Shown: positions 52,795 to 62,250 of the stretch, piece by piece
How the letters are laid out: each line of letters opens with the position of its first letter
How positions within the stretch are numbered: the stretch's first letter is position 1
Origin: Thermoplasmata archaeon
GTDB taxonomy: Archaea > Thermoplasmatota > Thermoplasmata > Methanomassiliicoccales > Methanomethylophilaceae
Reading direction: 5' to 3'
DNA length: 64,000 nucleotides
Assembly: GCA_015063225.1 (NCBI GenBank)
Contig: SUSU01000004.1
Coordinates: 23,157 to 87,156, forward strand
The notes under the pieces: model-generated
Database searches by the model: none
The model's input: the letters and a program-made list of their open reading frames with translations, nothing else
Told to the model about the DNA's origin: nothing
Program-made: the position numbers and the translations under genes

Positions 52795-53976
52795 TTGGGT
52801 ATAAAGGACCTTGAAGACCTCAAGAACCTGTCTATGCTGAAGTCCCAGATCGATGCGGTGCCCGTTAAGGACATCACCACCGCGGACTTCCCCTCCCTGA
52901 GCCCCGATGACACCGTTTCCGACAGCCTCGCCCTCATGAAGAGGACGGGTTATCAGGAGATCCCCGTCATCGACAAGGGCATCTACTGCGGTATGATGAG
53001 ATACAGCACCATCCTTCGCAAGAAGAGTGCTGTGCCAGATACGAAGATCAAGACTCTCGTGAGCTCCCTCCCGGTCATCGACGGGGACATGGAGGTCACG
53101 GAGATCGCTGAGCTGATGGTGACCAACAACTGCCGCCAGCTCGCCGTGGTGGACGGAAAGAGGGTCACGGGCATAGTCTCACGCACCGCCCTGATCCAGA
53201 TAGCCGCCGGACTCAAGTCCCTCAGGGACGTGAGGGTCTGGGAGATAATGACCACCCCCGTGGTCTACTGCCGCGACAACGACATGCTCGCCTCGGCGGT
53301 GGATACCATGAGGGACCTGGATATCAGGACCCTGCCGGTCGTCGACTCCGCCGACAGGCTCGTGGGCGTCGTAGGAATGAAGGAGGTAATCGAGAACGGG
53401 TGGAAGTCCGGTGACAGGTCTGCCGGAATCGGAGCCATGTCCAAGAACCCCGCCAACCAGATCCCCGTATCGAGCGTAGCCGTCACCCACGTCCTGACTG
53501 TGGACTGGGAGGACGACATGGACGTCGCGGCGGACATCATGTCCACCAAGAAGATCTCCACTCTCCCCGTGACCGACGGGAACGAGCTCATCGGAGTGCT
53601 CACTGAGTACGACATCATCGAGCTCATATCCGCCTGCCGCGAGAGGGAGCAGCTCTACGTGCAGATCAGCGGCCTCACCGACGAAGAGAAGGTGTTTACC
53701 GACGCAATGTACGATGACATCGGCAGCGAGATCACCAAGATTTCCAAGATCTGCAGGCCGGACTCCCTGTCTATTCATGTCACCAGGTACAACGAGGACG
53801 GTGACAAGAAGAAGTACAGCCTGATCGGTAAGCTTTTCGCCAACGGCATAACCTACAACGCGAAGGCCGTCGGATGGGACCTCATCCAGACCAACAAGGA
53901 TCTGATGAAGAAGATATCCGAGGACGTCAACACGCGCAAGGAGATAATCAAGGACAACCGCAGACGGAAGATCTGA
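52795..53976 (+). CDS. CBS-domain protein with HPF/RaiA-like C-terminus
   Basis: The 393-residue protein has four CBS motifs (about residues 20-285; for example VWEIMTTPVVYCRDNDMLAS and VLTVDWEDDMDVAADIMSTK) and a ~90-residue C-terminal domain. The end (SLSIHVTRYNEDGDKKKY, NAKAVGWDLIQTNKDLMKK, then a basic tail) resembles bacterial ribosome hibernation factor HPF. The proposed start is TTG at 52795, preceded by GGTGA. A TTTATATTG box is at 52753-52761. Likely a nucleotide-sensing ribosome-dormancy-type protein (inference). It lies between glyS and valS. Confidence 0.78.
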   Translation: MGIKDLEDLKNLSMLKSQIDAVPVKDITTADFPSLSPDDTVSDSLALMKRTGYQEIPVIDKGIYCGMMRYSTILRKKSAVPDTKIKTLVSSLPVIDGDMEVTEIAELMVTNNCRQLAVVDGKRVTGIVSRTALIQIAAGLKSLRDVRVWEIMTTPVVYCRDNDMLASAVDTMRDLDIRTLPVVDSADRLVGVVGMKEVIENGWKSGDRSAGIGAMSKNPANQIPVSSVAVTHVLTVDWEDDMDVAADIMSTKKISTLPVTDGNELIGVLTEYDIIELISACREREQLYVQISGLTDEEKVFTDAMYDDIGSEITKISKICRPDSLSIHVTRYNEDGDKKKYSLIGKLFANGITYNAKAVGWDLIQTNKDLMKKISEDVNTRKEIIKDNRRRKI

Positions 53977-54078
53977 CACCGCCTTCTCTAAACCCAGGGG
54001 GGCACCGCCCCCCGGCCAATTCTTGCGCGTACGCGCGCGACACTTTAATATGCCCTCATAATAGCGCACGCAGTTACC

Positions 54079-56700
54079 ATGGCATACGATTCATCCACCA
54101 TCGAGAAACGCTGGGAACAGATGTGGAAGGACGAGAAGATCTACCGCTTCGACCCCGACTCCGACAAGGAGATCTACAGCATCGACAATCCTCCCCGCTA
54201 CACCTCCGGTTCCCTCCACCTCGGACACGCCACCGGATACTCGCTCATCGACTTCTCCGCACGCTACCACCGCATGAAGGGGTGCAACGTCTTCTTCCCC
54301 CTCTGTTTCGACGTCAACGGCACCCCCATCGAGGTCCGCGTGGAGAAGAAGTACGGGATCAATAAGATCGACACCCCCCGCGAGGAGTACAGGAAGCTCT
54401 GCAGCGACTACGCCAACGGATTCATCGCCGAGATGACCAGGGACTTCGAGATCCTCGGGGAGTCCATGGACCCCTCCATCTACTACCAGACCGACGCTCC
54501 CTACTACCGCAGCATCACCCAGCTCTCCTTCGTGAAGCTGTTCAACCGCGGTCTCGTCTACAAGGCCAACTTCCCGGTCAACTGGTGCCCCCACTGCATG
54601 ACCGCCCTCGCCGACGCCGAGGTGGAGTACAAGGACAACGTCAACAAGCTCAACTACCTCAAGTTCCAGATCGCCGACTCCGATGAGTACATGCTCATCG
54701 CCACTACCAGACCCGAGCTTCTCTGCACCTGCAAGGTCGTCGCCGTCCACCCCGACGACAAGGAGAAGGCCAAGTACGTGGGCAAGGAGCTCATCACCCC
54801 CATCTACGGCCGCCGCGTCAAGATCATCGCCGACCCCAAGGTCGAGAGGGACTACGGTACCGGCAACGTCATGATCTGCACCATCGGCGACAAATCCGAC
54901 CTCGAGTGGATCATGAAGTACCACCTCGAGCTCGAGAAGGGAATCGACGAGGAGGGCAAGATGACCGCTCTCGCCGGCAAGTACGCCGGAATGCCCGTAG
55001 CCGAGGCCCGCGCCGCCGCCATCGAGGACCTGAAGGCCATGGGGGTCCTCGTCAAACAGGAGGACAACCCCCAGCAGGTCTCCGTCTGCTGGAGGTGCAA
55101 GGCGCCCATCGAGTACCTGCAGGTCCCCCAGTGGTTCCTGAAGACCACCGACTTCCGCGACCAGATCCTCAAGAGGGCCGACGAGATCAACTGGCACCCC
55201 GGCTTCATGAAGGTCAGGCTGCAGGACTGGACCAACTCCCTCGAGTGGGACTGGGTGCTCTCCAGGCAGAGGATCTTCGCCACCCCCATCCCCGTTTGGG
55301 AGTGCTGCAAGTGCGGCAAGGCGGTCTGCGCCACCGAGGCACAGGCCCGCGCCTACGTGGACCCCACCCTGGACGCCGCCCCCGTCGACAAGTGCCCCGA
55401 GTGCGGAGGCGAGATGGTCGGCTGCACCGACGTGTTCGACACCTGGATGGACTCCTCCGGGTCCTCCCTCTACAACTGCTTCTGGGAGAGGGACGAGAAG
55501 CTCTTCAAGAAGATGTACCCCATGTCCCTCCGTCCCCAGAGCCACGACATCATCCGCTCCTGGGCGTTCTACTCCATCCTCCGCGCGGAGCAGATCGCGG
55601 AGTCCCGCCCCTGGAACGACATCATGATCCACGGGTTCATCATGGCCCCCGACGGCACCCCCATGCACACCTCTGCCGGGAACGTCATCGACCCCATGCC
55701 CATCCTGGAGAAGTACGGCGCGGACGCCCTCCGCTACTACGCCGCCTCCTGCTCCCTCGGCACCGACCACGCCTTCCGCGAGGAGACCGTCGTCCGCGGG
55801 AAGAAGATCTGCATCAAGGTCTACAACCTCGGACAGTTCGCCTCCAGGTACCTCGAGAAGCTGCAGTCCGCCCCCTCCGTGCCCGCCGGTCTCACCGTGG
55901 CCGACAAGTGGATCCTCGGACGCCTGTGGCAGACCGTGAAGGACGTCACCGACGCCGCCGAGGACTACCTCTTCGACAAGGCCATGAAATCCGTCGAGGA
56001 CTTCATCTGGCACGTCTTCGCCGATGATTACGTCGAGATGGTCAAGGGCCGCGACGACGAGGCCGTCAGGTACACCGTCTACACCGTCCTCCTGAACGCC
56101 CTCAAGCTCCTCGCCCCCTTCATGCCCCACGTCACCGAGGACGTCTACCAGAACATCCTCAGGAGGCTCGACGGCGCGAAATCCATCCACCTCACCTCCT
56201 GGCCCGTGCCCGGCGAGATCGACGCCGGGGCCGTAGAGGCCGGTGACGCCGCCGCCGGAATCATCGCCCAGGTCCGCGCCTGGAAATCCGAGCAGAAGGT
56301 CAACGTCAACGCCGACATGGCCCGCCTCGAGGTCATCGGCGGGGACACCGCCCTCTACAGGAAGGCCGAGAAGGACATCCAGGTGGGTGCCCGCGCCAAG
56401 GAGCTCATCATCGTCGAGAAGGCGGACCTCACCGAGAAGGTCGAGAGCGTCAAGCCCGTCTACGGCAAGCTCGGACCCGCCTTCAAGGGTCAGGCAAAGG
56501 CCGTCGTGGCCGCCCTCAACGCCGCCGACCCCGAGGACATCGCCGCCCAGATCGCGAAGGGCAAGGTCGTCCTGAAGGTCGAGGGCTCCGATGTCGAGCT
56601 CGGACCCGAGTTCTTCGACGTGAAGAAGGCGCTCACCCTCAACGGCCGCGAGGTCGCCACCGTCCAGTGCGGAGACGCCCTGCTCGCCATCGAGCTCTGA
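54079..56700 (+). CDS. valS: Valyl-tRNA synthetase
   Basis: The 873-residue class I enzyme has the HIGH-like HLGHA, an editing domain (LIATTRPELLC), NWCPHC and CWRCKAPIEYLQ, and DVFDTWMDSSGS. Where the KMSKS loop is expected the sequence reads PMHTSAGNVIDP, with neither lysine kept. The anticodon-binding helical bundle and the C-terminal coiled segment are complete. The enzyme charges tRNA-Val. It is monocistronic with a terminator at its end. The loss is notable because KMSKS lysines help stabilise the transition state. Confidence 0.93.
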   Translation: MAYDSSTIEKRWEQMWKDEKIYRFDPDSDKEIYSIDNPPRYTSGSLHLGHATGYSLIDFSARYHRMKGCNVFFPLCFDVNGTPIEVRVEKKYGINKIDTPREEYRKLCSDYANGFIAEMTRDFEILGESMDPSIYYQTDAPYYRSITQLSFVKLFNRGLVYKANFPVNWCPHCMTALADAEVEYKDNVNKLNYLKFQIADSDEYMLIATTRPELLCTCKVVAVHPDDKEKAKYVGKELITPIYGRRVKIIADPKVERDYGTGNVMICTIGDKSDLEWIMKYHLELEKGIDEEGKMTALAGKYAGMPVAEARAAAIEDLKAMGVLVKQEDNPQQVSVCWRCKAPIEYLQVPQWFLKTTDFRDQILKRADEINWHPGFMKVRLQDWTNSLEWDWVLSRQRIFATPIPVWECCKCGKAVCATEAQARAYVDPTLDAAPVDKCPECGGEMVGCTDVFDTWMDSSGSSLYNCFWERDEKLFKKMYPMSLRPQSHDIIRSWAFYSILRAEQIAESRPWNDIMIHGFIMAPDGTPMHTSAGNVIDPMPILEKYGADALRYYAASCSLGTDHAFREETVVRGKKICIKVYNLGQFASRYLEKLQSAPSVPAGLTVADKWILGRLWQTVKDVTDAAEDYLFDKAMKSVEDFIWHVFADDYVEMVKGRDDEAVRYTVYTVLLNALKLLAPFMPHVTEDVYQNILRRLDGAKSIHLTSWPVPGEIDAGAVEAGDAAAGIIAQVRAWKSEQKVNVNADMARLEVIGGDTALYRKAEKDIQVGARAKELIIVEKADLTEKVESVKPVYGKLGPAFKGQAKAVVAALNAADPEDIAAQIAKGKVVLKVEGSDVELGPEFFDVKKALTLNGREVATVQCGDALLAIEL

Positions 56701-56710
56701 AACCTTTCAA

Positions 56711-56728
56711 GGCCGGGGCGACCCGGCC
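56711..56728 (+). terminator. valS terminator hairpin
   Basis: GGCCGGG..CCCGGCC forms a 7-bp stem with a four-base loop, ten bases after the stop. It is followed by a T-rich stretch. Confidence 0.6.
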
Positions 56729-56737
56729 CTTCATTTC

Positions 56738-57031
56738 TTAGAAGTTGGACTCGCGGAGTCTCTTGAAGATGTTCTTCCCGCATCCGCAGAGGGGGCATTT
56801 GAATCCCGGATCGACATCGTCCCACGACGTGCCAGCGGGGAGACCGGCCCTCTCGGAACCCTTGGCCTCCTCGTAACGGAAACCGCACATCGTACAGACG
56901 AAGATGCGCGATGCCTCGGGCAGCACGAACTCGGAACGGGGCGCGGAGCATTCCGGGCATTCGAAGTCCTCCGGAAGGTCGGAATCACCCGAATAGACCC
57001 ATCCGCAGATTCCGCAAACGTACCTCTCCAT
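56738..57031 (-). CDS. Double rubredoxin
   Basis: The 97-residue protein has two rubredoxin-type domains. The first is compact (YVCGICGWVYSGD..FECPECSAP). The second is full length (FVCTMCGFRYEEAKG, TSWDDVDPGFKCPLCGCGK). It probably transfers single electrons, for example to rubrerythrin. It ends in TAA. The shortened first domain lacks the usual loop between the CxxC pairs. It stands alone, convergent with valS. Confidence 0.9.
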   Translation of the reverse strand: MERYVCGICGWVYSGDSDLPEDFECPECSAPRSEFVLPEASRIFVCTMCGFRYEEAKGSERAGLPAGTSWDDVDPGFKCPLCGCGKNIFKRLRESNF

Positions 57032-57092
57032 GGACCCCCGATGGCGATAACCGATAAAAGCATCCCTACATGAAAGGGGCGCCGGATCCCCC

Positions 57093-58541
57093 TCAGGACG
57101 CTGAGGTCTCCTCCGGAACAGACTCCTCCGTCTCCGCCTCCTCGAAATTCATCTTGCCGAACAGGGAATATCTGAGGGTCCTTCCCACCGAGGGGATCTT
57201 CATCCCGTACGGTGTGAAGAAACCCCTGGACTTCTCCGATGTTAACACCAGGATGAACAGGAAGTAGAGGATGGACAGCGTCAGATAGAGGTTGACGTCG
57301 AAATAATGGGTGAAGCTGTCCGTCACGATGAATGTCTCCGTGATCACCGCCGACGCGCTGAACGTGATGCACGACCTGAGGACCTTCCTGATGGCCTTGA
57401 TGTTCCTCGACCGGATGGAGAAGATGGCCACCATGGTTATGACGAACAGCACTGCATTCATCAGCGTCATGAACGCATACTCGGGGAACTTCTCGTTGTC
57501 TATCTCGTGCACGCCGTAATAACCCATGTTGAAGTCGACCCCGATTGCGAAGATCTTGATAAGATACATGGCGCACATTACCACGAGGAAAAGCTCTGCG
57601 AACCGAAGAGCCAGAGGCAGCCTCCTCTTCTTGCGGACAGCACTTGTGCCGACGGATTCGTCATCCCCGAAGACCGCCTGCTCGCCGGGACCTATCCTGC
57701 TGAGGACGTACTCCTCGTAAGTCCACTGATAGACGACGTGATGGTTCATCGCCGATACGGACATCAGGGACATGAATGTGAAGGCCGTGAGCATCCCGGC
57801 AACCAACCCGATTAACGCCAGCATGGGGGTGAAATCCCTGTCAAAGGTGGTGGCGAAAATCCCCACGAAGAGACATAATATGAACAGCGGCAGTGCAGCA
57901 TACCTTACCTTCCTCTTCACGGCAGGTTCCGGAGAATTGATATCGATGCCGATCCCCCTGCAGGATTCGCAGAACTTCTCGTAGAAACCCACCTGATCCA
58001 TGTCATGGTGCGCGGGAAGTGCGAAGATGCTCCCCACGCTCCCGACGAAGAACACCAACGGAACCAGGACGGCGATGAGGGGCCACAGGTAACTGTACCA
58101 ATCATCGGGATTGATGTTGAAGGTGAAGAACGTCCAGAACGGCATCATGCCGAGCATGATCACGATGAAGAACGGGCCCGCGATCTGCACGGTACGGTAC
58201 TCCTTGGAATAAGTTTCCTCGTACTCGGAATAACCCGACACATCGGCACCGGAACCGCGGAGGAAGTCGATCAGGCTGAGCGCGACCTTCATGTCCCTGG
58301 CTATATGGGCCCTGTTACGTGCACGGATGACGGCGCACACCGTCACCAGCGTGGTCCCTATCCCCATCGTGAGGAAGAACAGGCAGTTCCTCTCTCCGAG
58401 ATGGACGTACATGTCGAAGGCCGCGAACAGAACGAAATTGATGATCACAACCAACAGGGCCACGACAACACTGAGCACCCTGTCGGTCTCGTGACGTGTG
58501 CGGACGAGCTCGAGGAATCCGGATGCGGGACCGCCTTCCAT
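57093..58541 (-). CDS. Polytopic membrane protein of unknown function (482 aa)
   Basis: The protein has around ten transmembrane helices and a cytoplasmic middle part (GPGEQAVFGDDESVGTSA). The end is acidic (EAETEESVPEETSAS). No family was recognised. Its start lies one base after the BspA-like gene's stop, so the two are probably co-transcribed and may form a surface system. The small acidic tail is similar in style to that of other membrane proteins here. Confidence 0.7.
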   Translation of the reverse strand: MEGGPASGFLELVRTRHETDRVLSVVVALLVVIINFVLFAAFDMYVHLGERNCLFFLTMGIGTTLVTVCAVIRARNRAHIARDMKVALSLIDFLRGSGADVSGYSEYEETYSKEYRTVQIAGPFFIVIMLGMMPFWTFFTFNINPDDWYSYLWPLIAVLVPLVFFVGSVGSIFALPAHHDMDQVGFYEKFCESCRGIGIDINSPEPAVKRKVRYAALPLFILCLFVGIFATTFDRDFTPMLALIGLVAGMLTAFTFMSLMSVSAMNHHVVYQWTYEEYVLSRIGPGEQAVFGDDESVGTSAVRKKRRLPLALRFAELFLVVMCAMYLIKIFAIGVDFNMGYYGVHEIDNEKFPEYAFMTLMNAVLFVITMVAIFSIRSRNIKAIRKVLRSCITFSASAVITETFIVTDSFTHYFDVNLYLTLSILYFLFILVLTSEKSRGFFTPYGMKIPSVGRTLRYSLFGKMNFEEAETEESVPEETSAS

Positions 58542-58542
58542 C

Positions 58543-59748
58543 TTACCGCCTCCTCCCGATCAGGAGATTGCATATGCCGAGGAGCGTACCCAACGCGATT
58601 ACCGCGATGGCGATTTGCTGTGCCAGATTGTTGTCTAGCGGTTCACGGACGGTGATGACGGTGACGTTCGATTCGAACGCCCCCAGATATGATTCGCACC
58701 CCTCGGGGATCATCACGAAAACGATATCCGTATTGTAGAAGGCCTGGTCGCCGATGGTCCGAATGGTGGAAGGAAGCACCACCGATTCCAGGTCATTGCA
58801 CTTGTAGAAGGCCGAATTCCCGATGGTCACCAGACTGCTTCCGAGATTGATGGTATTTATAGAGCAGTTCAGGAACGCCTCGTCCCCGATAGCCACGACC
58901 TTGTCGGAAATGGTGACGGACTTCAGCCCTGTACATCCGCTGAACGCCTTGTTGGGAATCTCGGTGATTCCGGAACCGAGTGAGACTGTCATCAGTCTAG
59001 TCATCCCAGAAAAATAACCCTCGAATAATGACGTGATGCCGTCCCCAATGGAGAGCTCCTCCAGCCGTTGCATGTCCCCGGGCTCGAAGAAACAGAGATC
59101 CGTCACGCCGTTCCCGATGCGGAGGATCTTCAGGTTGGGGACATGGGTGAATGCGGCCTCGCCTATGTACGTCACGCTATCGGGGACTATTAGACTCTCG
59201 AGGTTAGTATCATCAGCGAACGCGGTCACTCCGATGGACTGCAGGGAGTTTCCCAAATGCAGTTCCGAGACCATCTTGCATCCCATGAAGGCATTGTCCC
59301 CTATGGACCTGAGCGAATCCGGAAGGTTGAGGATGCCGAGATAATCGCAAGCCTCGAATGCACCGGCCCCAATGGTCTCCACGCCCTTCCCGAAATCGAT
59401 ATCGAAGAGAGGGCAGTCACGGAAGGCATAGTCCCCTATGGATCTGAGCGAATCGGGGAGGGTGACATAACTTAGATGGTCGCAATACTCGAACGCGGAT
59501 TCGGCGATGGTGGTGACGCCCTCCTCGACGATTACTCTGGTCGCCGAACCGTAGTGCGAATAGCCGGGATAGTAATCGTACATCGGCCCGTTTCCTGAAA
59601 TCGTGAGGTTCCCGCCATCGAGGGTCCAAGTCACGTCTTCCCCGCATTGTCCGCTCGATTCCGCGGAGGATTCGTCCGAACCGCAAAGTGTCAAGACGAG
59701 GAACAATGACACGGCACACGCGACCATGGCGGCAAGGCGACCATACAT
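58543..59748 (-). CDS. BspA-like leucine-rich-repeat surface protein
   Basis: The 401-residue protein has an N-terminal signal peptide (LAAMVACAVSLFLVLTL) and about ten BspA-type LRRs, for example LPDSLRSIGDYAFRDCPL and IPNKAFSGCTGLKSVTISDK, and a C-terminal membrane anchor with a short basic tail (IAIAVIALGTLLGICNLLIG, then RRR). Such proteins are exported and often bind host or microbial surfaces, and are frequent in gut-associated archaea. It ends in TAA and precedes the membrane protein gene by one base. Confidence 0.85.
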   Translation of the reverse strand: MYGRLAAMVACAVSLFLVLTLCGSDESSAESSGQCGEDVTWTLDGGNLTISGNGPMYDYYPGYSHYGSATRVIVEEGVTTIAESAFEYCDHLSYVTLPDSLRSIGDYAFRDCPLFDIDFGKGVETIGAGAFEACDYLGILNLPDSLRSIGDNAFMGCKMVSELHLGNSLQSIGVTAFADDTNLESLIVPDSVTYIGEAAFTHVPNLKILRIGNGVTDLCFFEPGDMQRLEELSIGDGITSLFEGYFSGMTRLMTVSLGSGITEIPNKAFSGCTGLKSVTISDKVVAIGDEAFLNCSINTINLGSSLVTIGNSAFYKCNDLESVVLPSTIRTIGDQAFYNTDIVFVMIPEGCESYLGAFESNVTVITVREPLDNNLAQQIAIAVIALGTLLGICNLLIGRRR

Positions 59749-59999
59749 GAGAGGTTATCAGCAAGGCACATAATAACTATTTCCAGTTATTCCGAGAATT
59801 AATCTCAAAAATGATGGCAATAATAACAATCATTCGCGTAATACCCCATAGAAATCCTTTCGAACCAACCACACGAAAGAACGGCCGGGACTCCCGTCAG
59901 GAGCCGACTGCACCCCGCTGGGTATATATTGAATATGCAGGATACGACAGCGAAAATACCGTTGTCTGCGATAGTCGCAGGCTGTCCAAGGTGACTCAA

Positions 60000-61424
60000 A
60001 TGGCATCACAATCATTCTCCGACCTCGGACTTTCCGAGGAGATCCTGAAAGCGATGGAAGACATGGGCTGGTCCGAGCCCACCCCCGTCCAGGTGGCGGC
60101 CATCCCCGTCGGTCTCAAGGGTACCGACCTCATCGCCCAGGCCCAGACCGGTACCGGCAAGACCGGGACCTTCGGATCCATCATCCTCTCCCGCGTCCCC
60201 GCCGGAGGCAACGTCCCCGGCGCCATCGTCCTCACCCCCACCCGCGAACTCGCCATCCAGGTGGCGGAGGAACTGAGCACCGACCGTCTGGCCAAATACA
60301 CCGGCCACCGCTGCATCGCCATCTACGGCGGAACCAGCTATGAGAAGCAGATCAGCGAGCTGGAGAAGGGTACGGACATCGTCGCCGGTACCCCGGGCCG
60401 CGTCCTCGACCTCATCGACCGCGGATACCTCAACCTCGCCGGGATTAAGGTCATCGTCATGGACGAGTCCGACCGCATGCTCGACATGGGATTCATCGAG
60501 GACGTGGAGGAGATCTTCAAATGCTGCCCCAAGGAGAGGCAGATGATGATGTTCTCCGCCACCATGCCCGAGGACATCAGGATGCTGTCCAACGACTACA
60601 TGGTCAAGCCCAAGGAGATCAACGTCTCTAGGGACGTGGTCGTCCTCGACAACATCGAACAGTTCTACATCGCCGTCGGCCGCAGGAACAAATCCTGGGC
60701 CCTCTCGAGGATACTCGACCTCGACAAGCCCAAGGCCCTCATCTTCTGCCAGACCATCAAGATGGTCGACATGCTCGAGGAACGCCTCAAGGAGTACGGC
60801 TACAAGGCCGAGGCCATCCACGGGGACATGCCCCAGAAGAAGCGCGAGAGGGTCATCGGGGACTTCCGCGAGGGCAAGGTCGACCTCCTCATCGCCACCG
60901 ACGTCGCCGCCAGGGGACTGGACATCGACGATGTCGATTACGTCATCAACTACGACATGCCCGAGGAGCTGGAGACATACATCCACCGCGTCGGCAGGAC
61001 CGGGCGCGCCGGGAGGAAGGGTACCGCCGCCTCCTTCGTCACCGCACAGGAGGAGTACCTCATCAAGGAGTTCGAGGTCCGCACCGGCATGGTCATCGCC
61101 AAGCGCGACGTCCCCGACAACGAGGAGGGCGCCAAGGACACCATCCGCAAGGTCGTGGACTACGACCAGCTCAGCAACGCCTTCGGGATGTGCCGCTTCG
61201 AGATCAGCCTCGGCAAAGCGGACGGCGTCGGCAAGGTCAAACTCGCCGATTACATCATGAAGGCCGGCAGGATCATCGACGCCGCCATCGGGAAGATCGA
61301 GCTCGGGGAGGAGTCCTCCGTGGTCGAAGTGCACAAGGACTTCGGCAACAAGATGCTGAAGGACGTCCCCAAGATGACCTTCCGCGGGAAGAAGGTCTCC
61401 GTCAAGGTCCTGGAACGCGAGTGA
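60000..61424 (+). CDS. DEAD-box RNA helicase with DbpA-like RNA-binding domain
   Basis: The 474-residue protein has the Q motif region (FSDLGLSEEILKAMEDMGW), Walker A AQTGTGKT, PTRELAIQ, a DESD box (VIVMDESDRML), SATMP and HRVGRTGRAGRKG. The C-terminal ~75 residues (FEISLGKADGVGKVKLADYI) form a DbpA-like domain. The Walker B reads DESD rather than DEAD. A TATATATT box lies about 70 bases upstream. A paralog lies at the start of the window. Likely role: RNA unwinding in ribosome assembly or decay. Confidence 0.92.
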   Translation: MASQSFSDLGLSEEILKAMEDMGWSEPTPVQVAAIPVGLKGTDLIAQAQTGTGKTGTFGSIILSRVPAGGNVPGAIVLTPTRELAIQVAEELSTDRLAKYTGHRCIAIYGGTSYEKQISELEKGTDIVAGTPGRVLDLIDRGYLNLAGIKVIVMDESDRMLDMGFIEDVEEIFKCCPKERQMMMFSATMPEDIRMLSNDYMVKPKEINVSRDVVVLDNIEQFYIAVGRRNKSWALSRILDLDKPKALIFCQTIKMVDMLEERLKEYGYKAEAIHGDMPQKKRERVIGDFREGKVDLLIATDVAARGLDIDDVDYVINYDMPEELETYIHRVGRTGRAGRKGTAASFVTAQEEYLIKEFEVRTGMVIAKRDVPDNEEGAKDTIRKVVDYDQLSNAFGMCRFEISLGKADGVGKVKLADYIMKAGRIIDAAIGKIELGEESSVVEVHKDFGNKMLKDVPKMTFRGKKVSVKVLERE

Positions 61425-61892
61425 TCATCTCACGATGTCCGCCAGGGTGTAATCGAGCACCTTGGAGAGATCCGAGAAGGCGATCTCGAACTGCAGGCCG
61501 ACCTTCCCAGCGCTGATGTAGATGCGTTCGTTGCGCGAGGCGCTCTCGTCGACGACCGTCCTCAGATGCCTCTTCATGCCCAGCGGTGAGCATCCCCCGT
61601 GGATATACCCGGTCAGAGGGAGGAGTTCCTTGGAGGGGATCATCACCACGGATTTCTCCCCTACCGAGGCCGCGGCCTTCTTAAGATCGAGTTCGTGAGT
61701 CACCGGAACGACGAAGACGTAGTACTTATCGGACTTCCCCTGGGTGACGAGCGTCTTGAAGACCTCCTTCGGATCCTCGCCGAGGATGGAGGCGACATCC
61801 GCACCCGCAATGGCGTCAGTCCCCGAATAATCGTGAAGGACGTACGGCACCTTGGCCTTCTCGAGGATGCGGACGGGGTTGGTCTTCTCCAT
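61425..61892 (-). CDS. YbaK/EbsC-family Cys-tRNA(Pro) deacylase-like protein
   Basis: The 155-residue protein begins EKTNPVRILEKAKVPYVLHDY, has VFKTLVTQGKSDKYYVFVVPVTHELDLKKAA, and GYIHGGCSPLGMKRHLRTV, typical of YbaK. The family hydrolyses mischarged aminoacyl-tRNA. The start at 61892 was chosen from family length. A 17-residue longer form from 61943 is possible because a TATA-like box (61978-61987) is near it. It is convergent with the helicase with no gap. Confidence 0.85.
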   Translation of the reverse strand: MEKTNPVRILEKAKVPYVLHDYSGTDAIAGADVASILGEDPKEVFKTLVTQGKSDKYYVFVVPVTHELDLKKAAASVGEKSVVMIPSKELLPLTGYIHGGCSPLGMKRHLRTVVDESASRNERIYISAGKVGLQFEIAFSDLSKVLDYTLADIVR

Positions 61893-62018
61893 AGAGCGCG
61901 AATCGAGGTCTCCGTATTTGACGCTGAGGATGCTAGCCAGCATGCCCCAGGAACGCCTGTAACGGCTTCTACGATACCTTTATATCTGATGCTCGGATGC
62001 AAGGATTACTACACATGT

Positions 62019-62091
62019 GTGGACGTGGTGTAGCTGGTTATCACTTAACCTTGCCAAGGTTAGAACTCGGGTTCGAATCCCGGCGTCCGCA
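62019..62091 (+). tRNA. tRNA-Gly (anticodon GCC)
   Basis: The 73-base cloverleaf has acceptor arms GTGGACG/CGTCCGC with one G-U pair, anticodon stem TAACC/GGTTA with loop TTGCCAA (anticodon GCC), and GGTTCGAATC in the T arm. Its promoter box CTTTATATC lies at 61978-61987. CCA is not encoded. Confidence 0.95.
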
Positions 62092-62217
62092 CTCATACTT
62101 CTTCGTATTCCTTCCCTTTGGAGGACCCTCTTTTCCCCGCCCCGGCCTCACGTATCCCGCTTCCGCCTGATGCGTGTCGACTTTTAGGGTTTTTAAAAAT
62201 CGGTCGTTTTTATCGGT

Positions 62218-62230
62218 AACTATATATTTA
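62218..62230 (+). promoter_or_regulatory. TATA box of the ferredoxin transcript
   Basis: AACTATATATTTA lies about 26 bases before the leader ATG at 62251 and about 90 bases before the ferredoxin ATG. It predicts a transcript with a leader of about 65 bases. Confidence 0.55.
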
Positions 62231-62250
62231 ATTTAGGGAGAGTTGAATTA

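Noticed and set aside
54091..56190. A long minus-strand frame opposite valS
   Set aside because: It has low-complexity Val/Asp/Gly/Leu composition typical of an antisense shadow and covers a clear valS.
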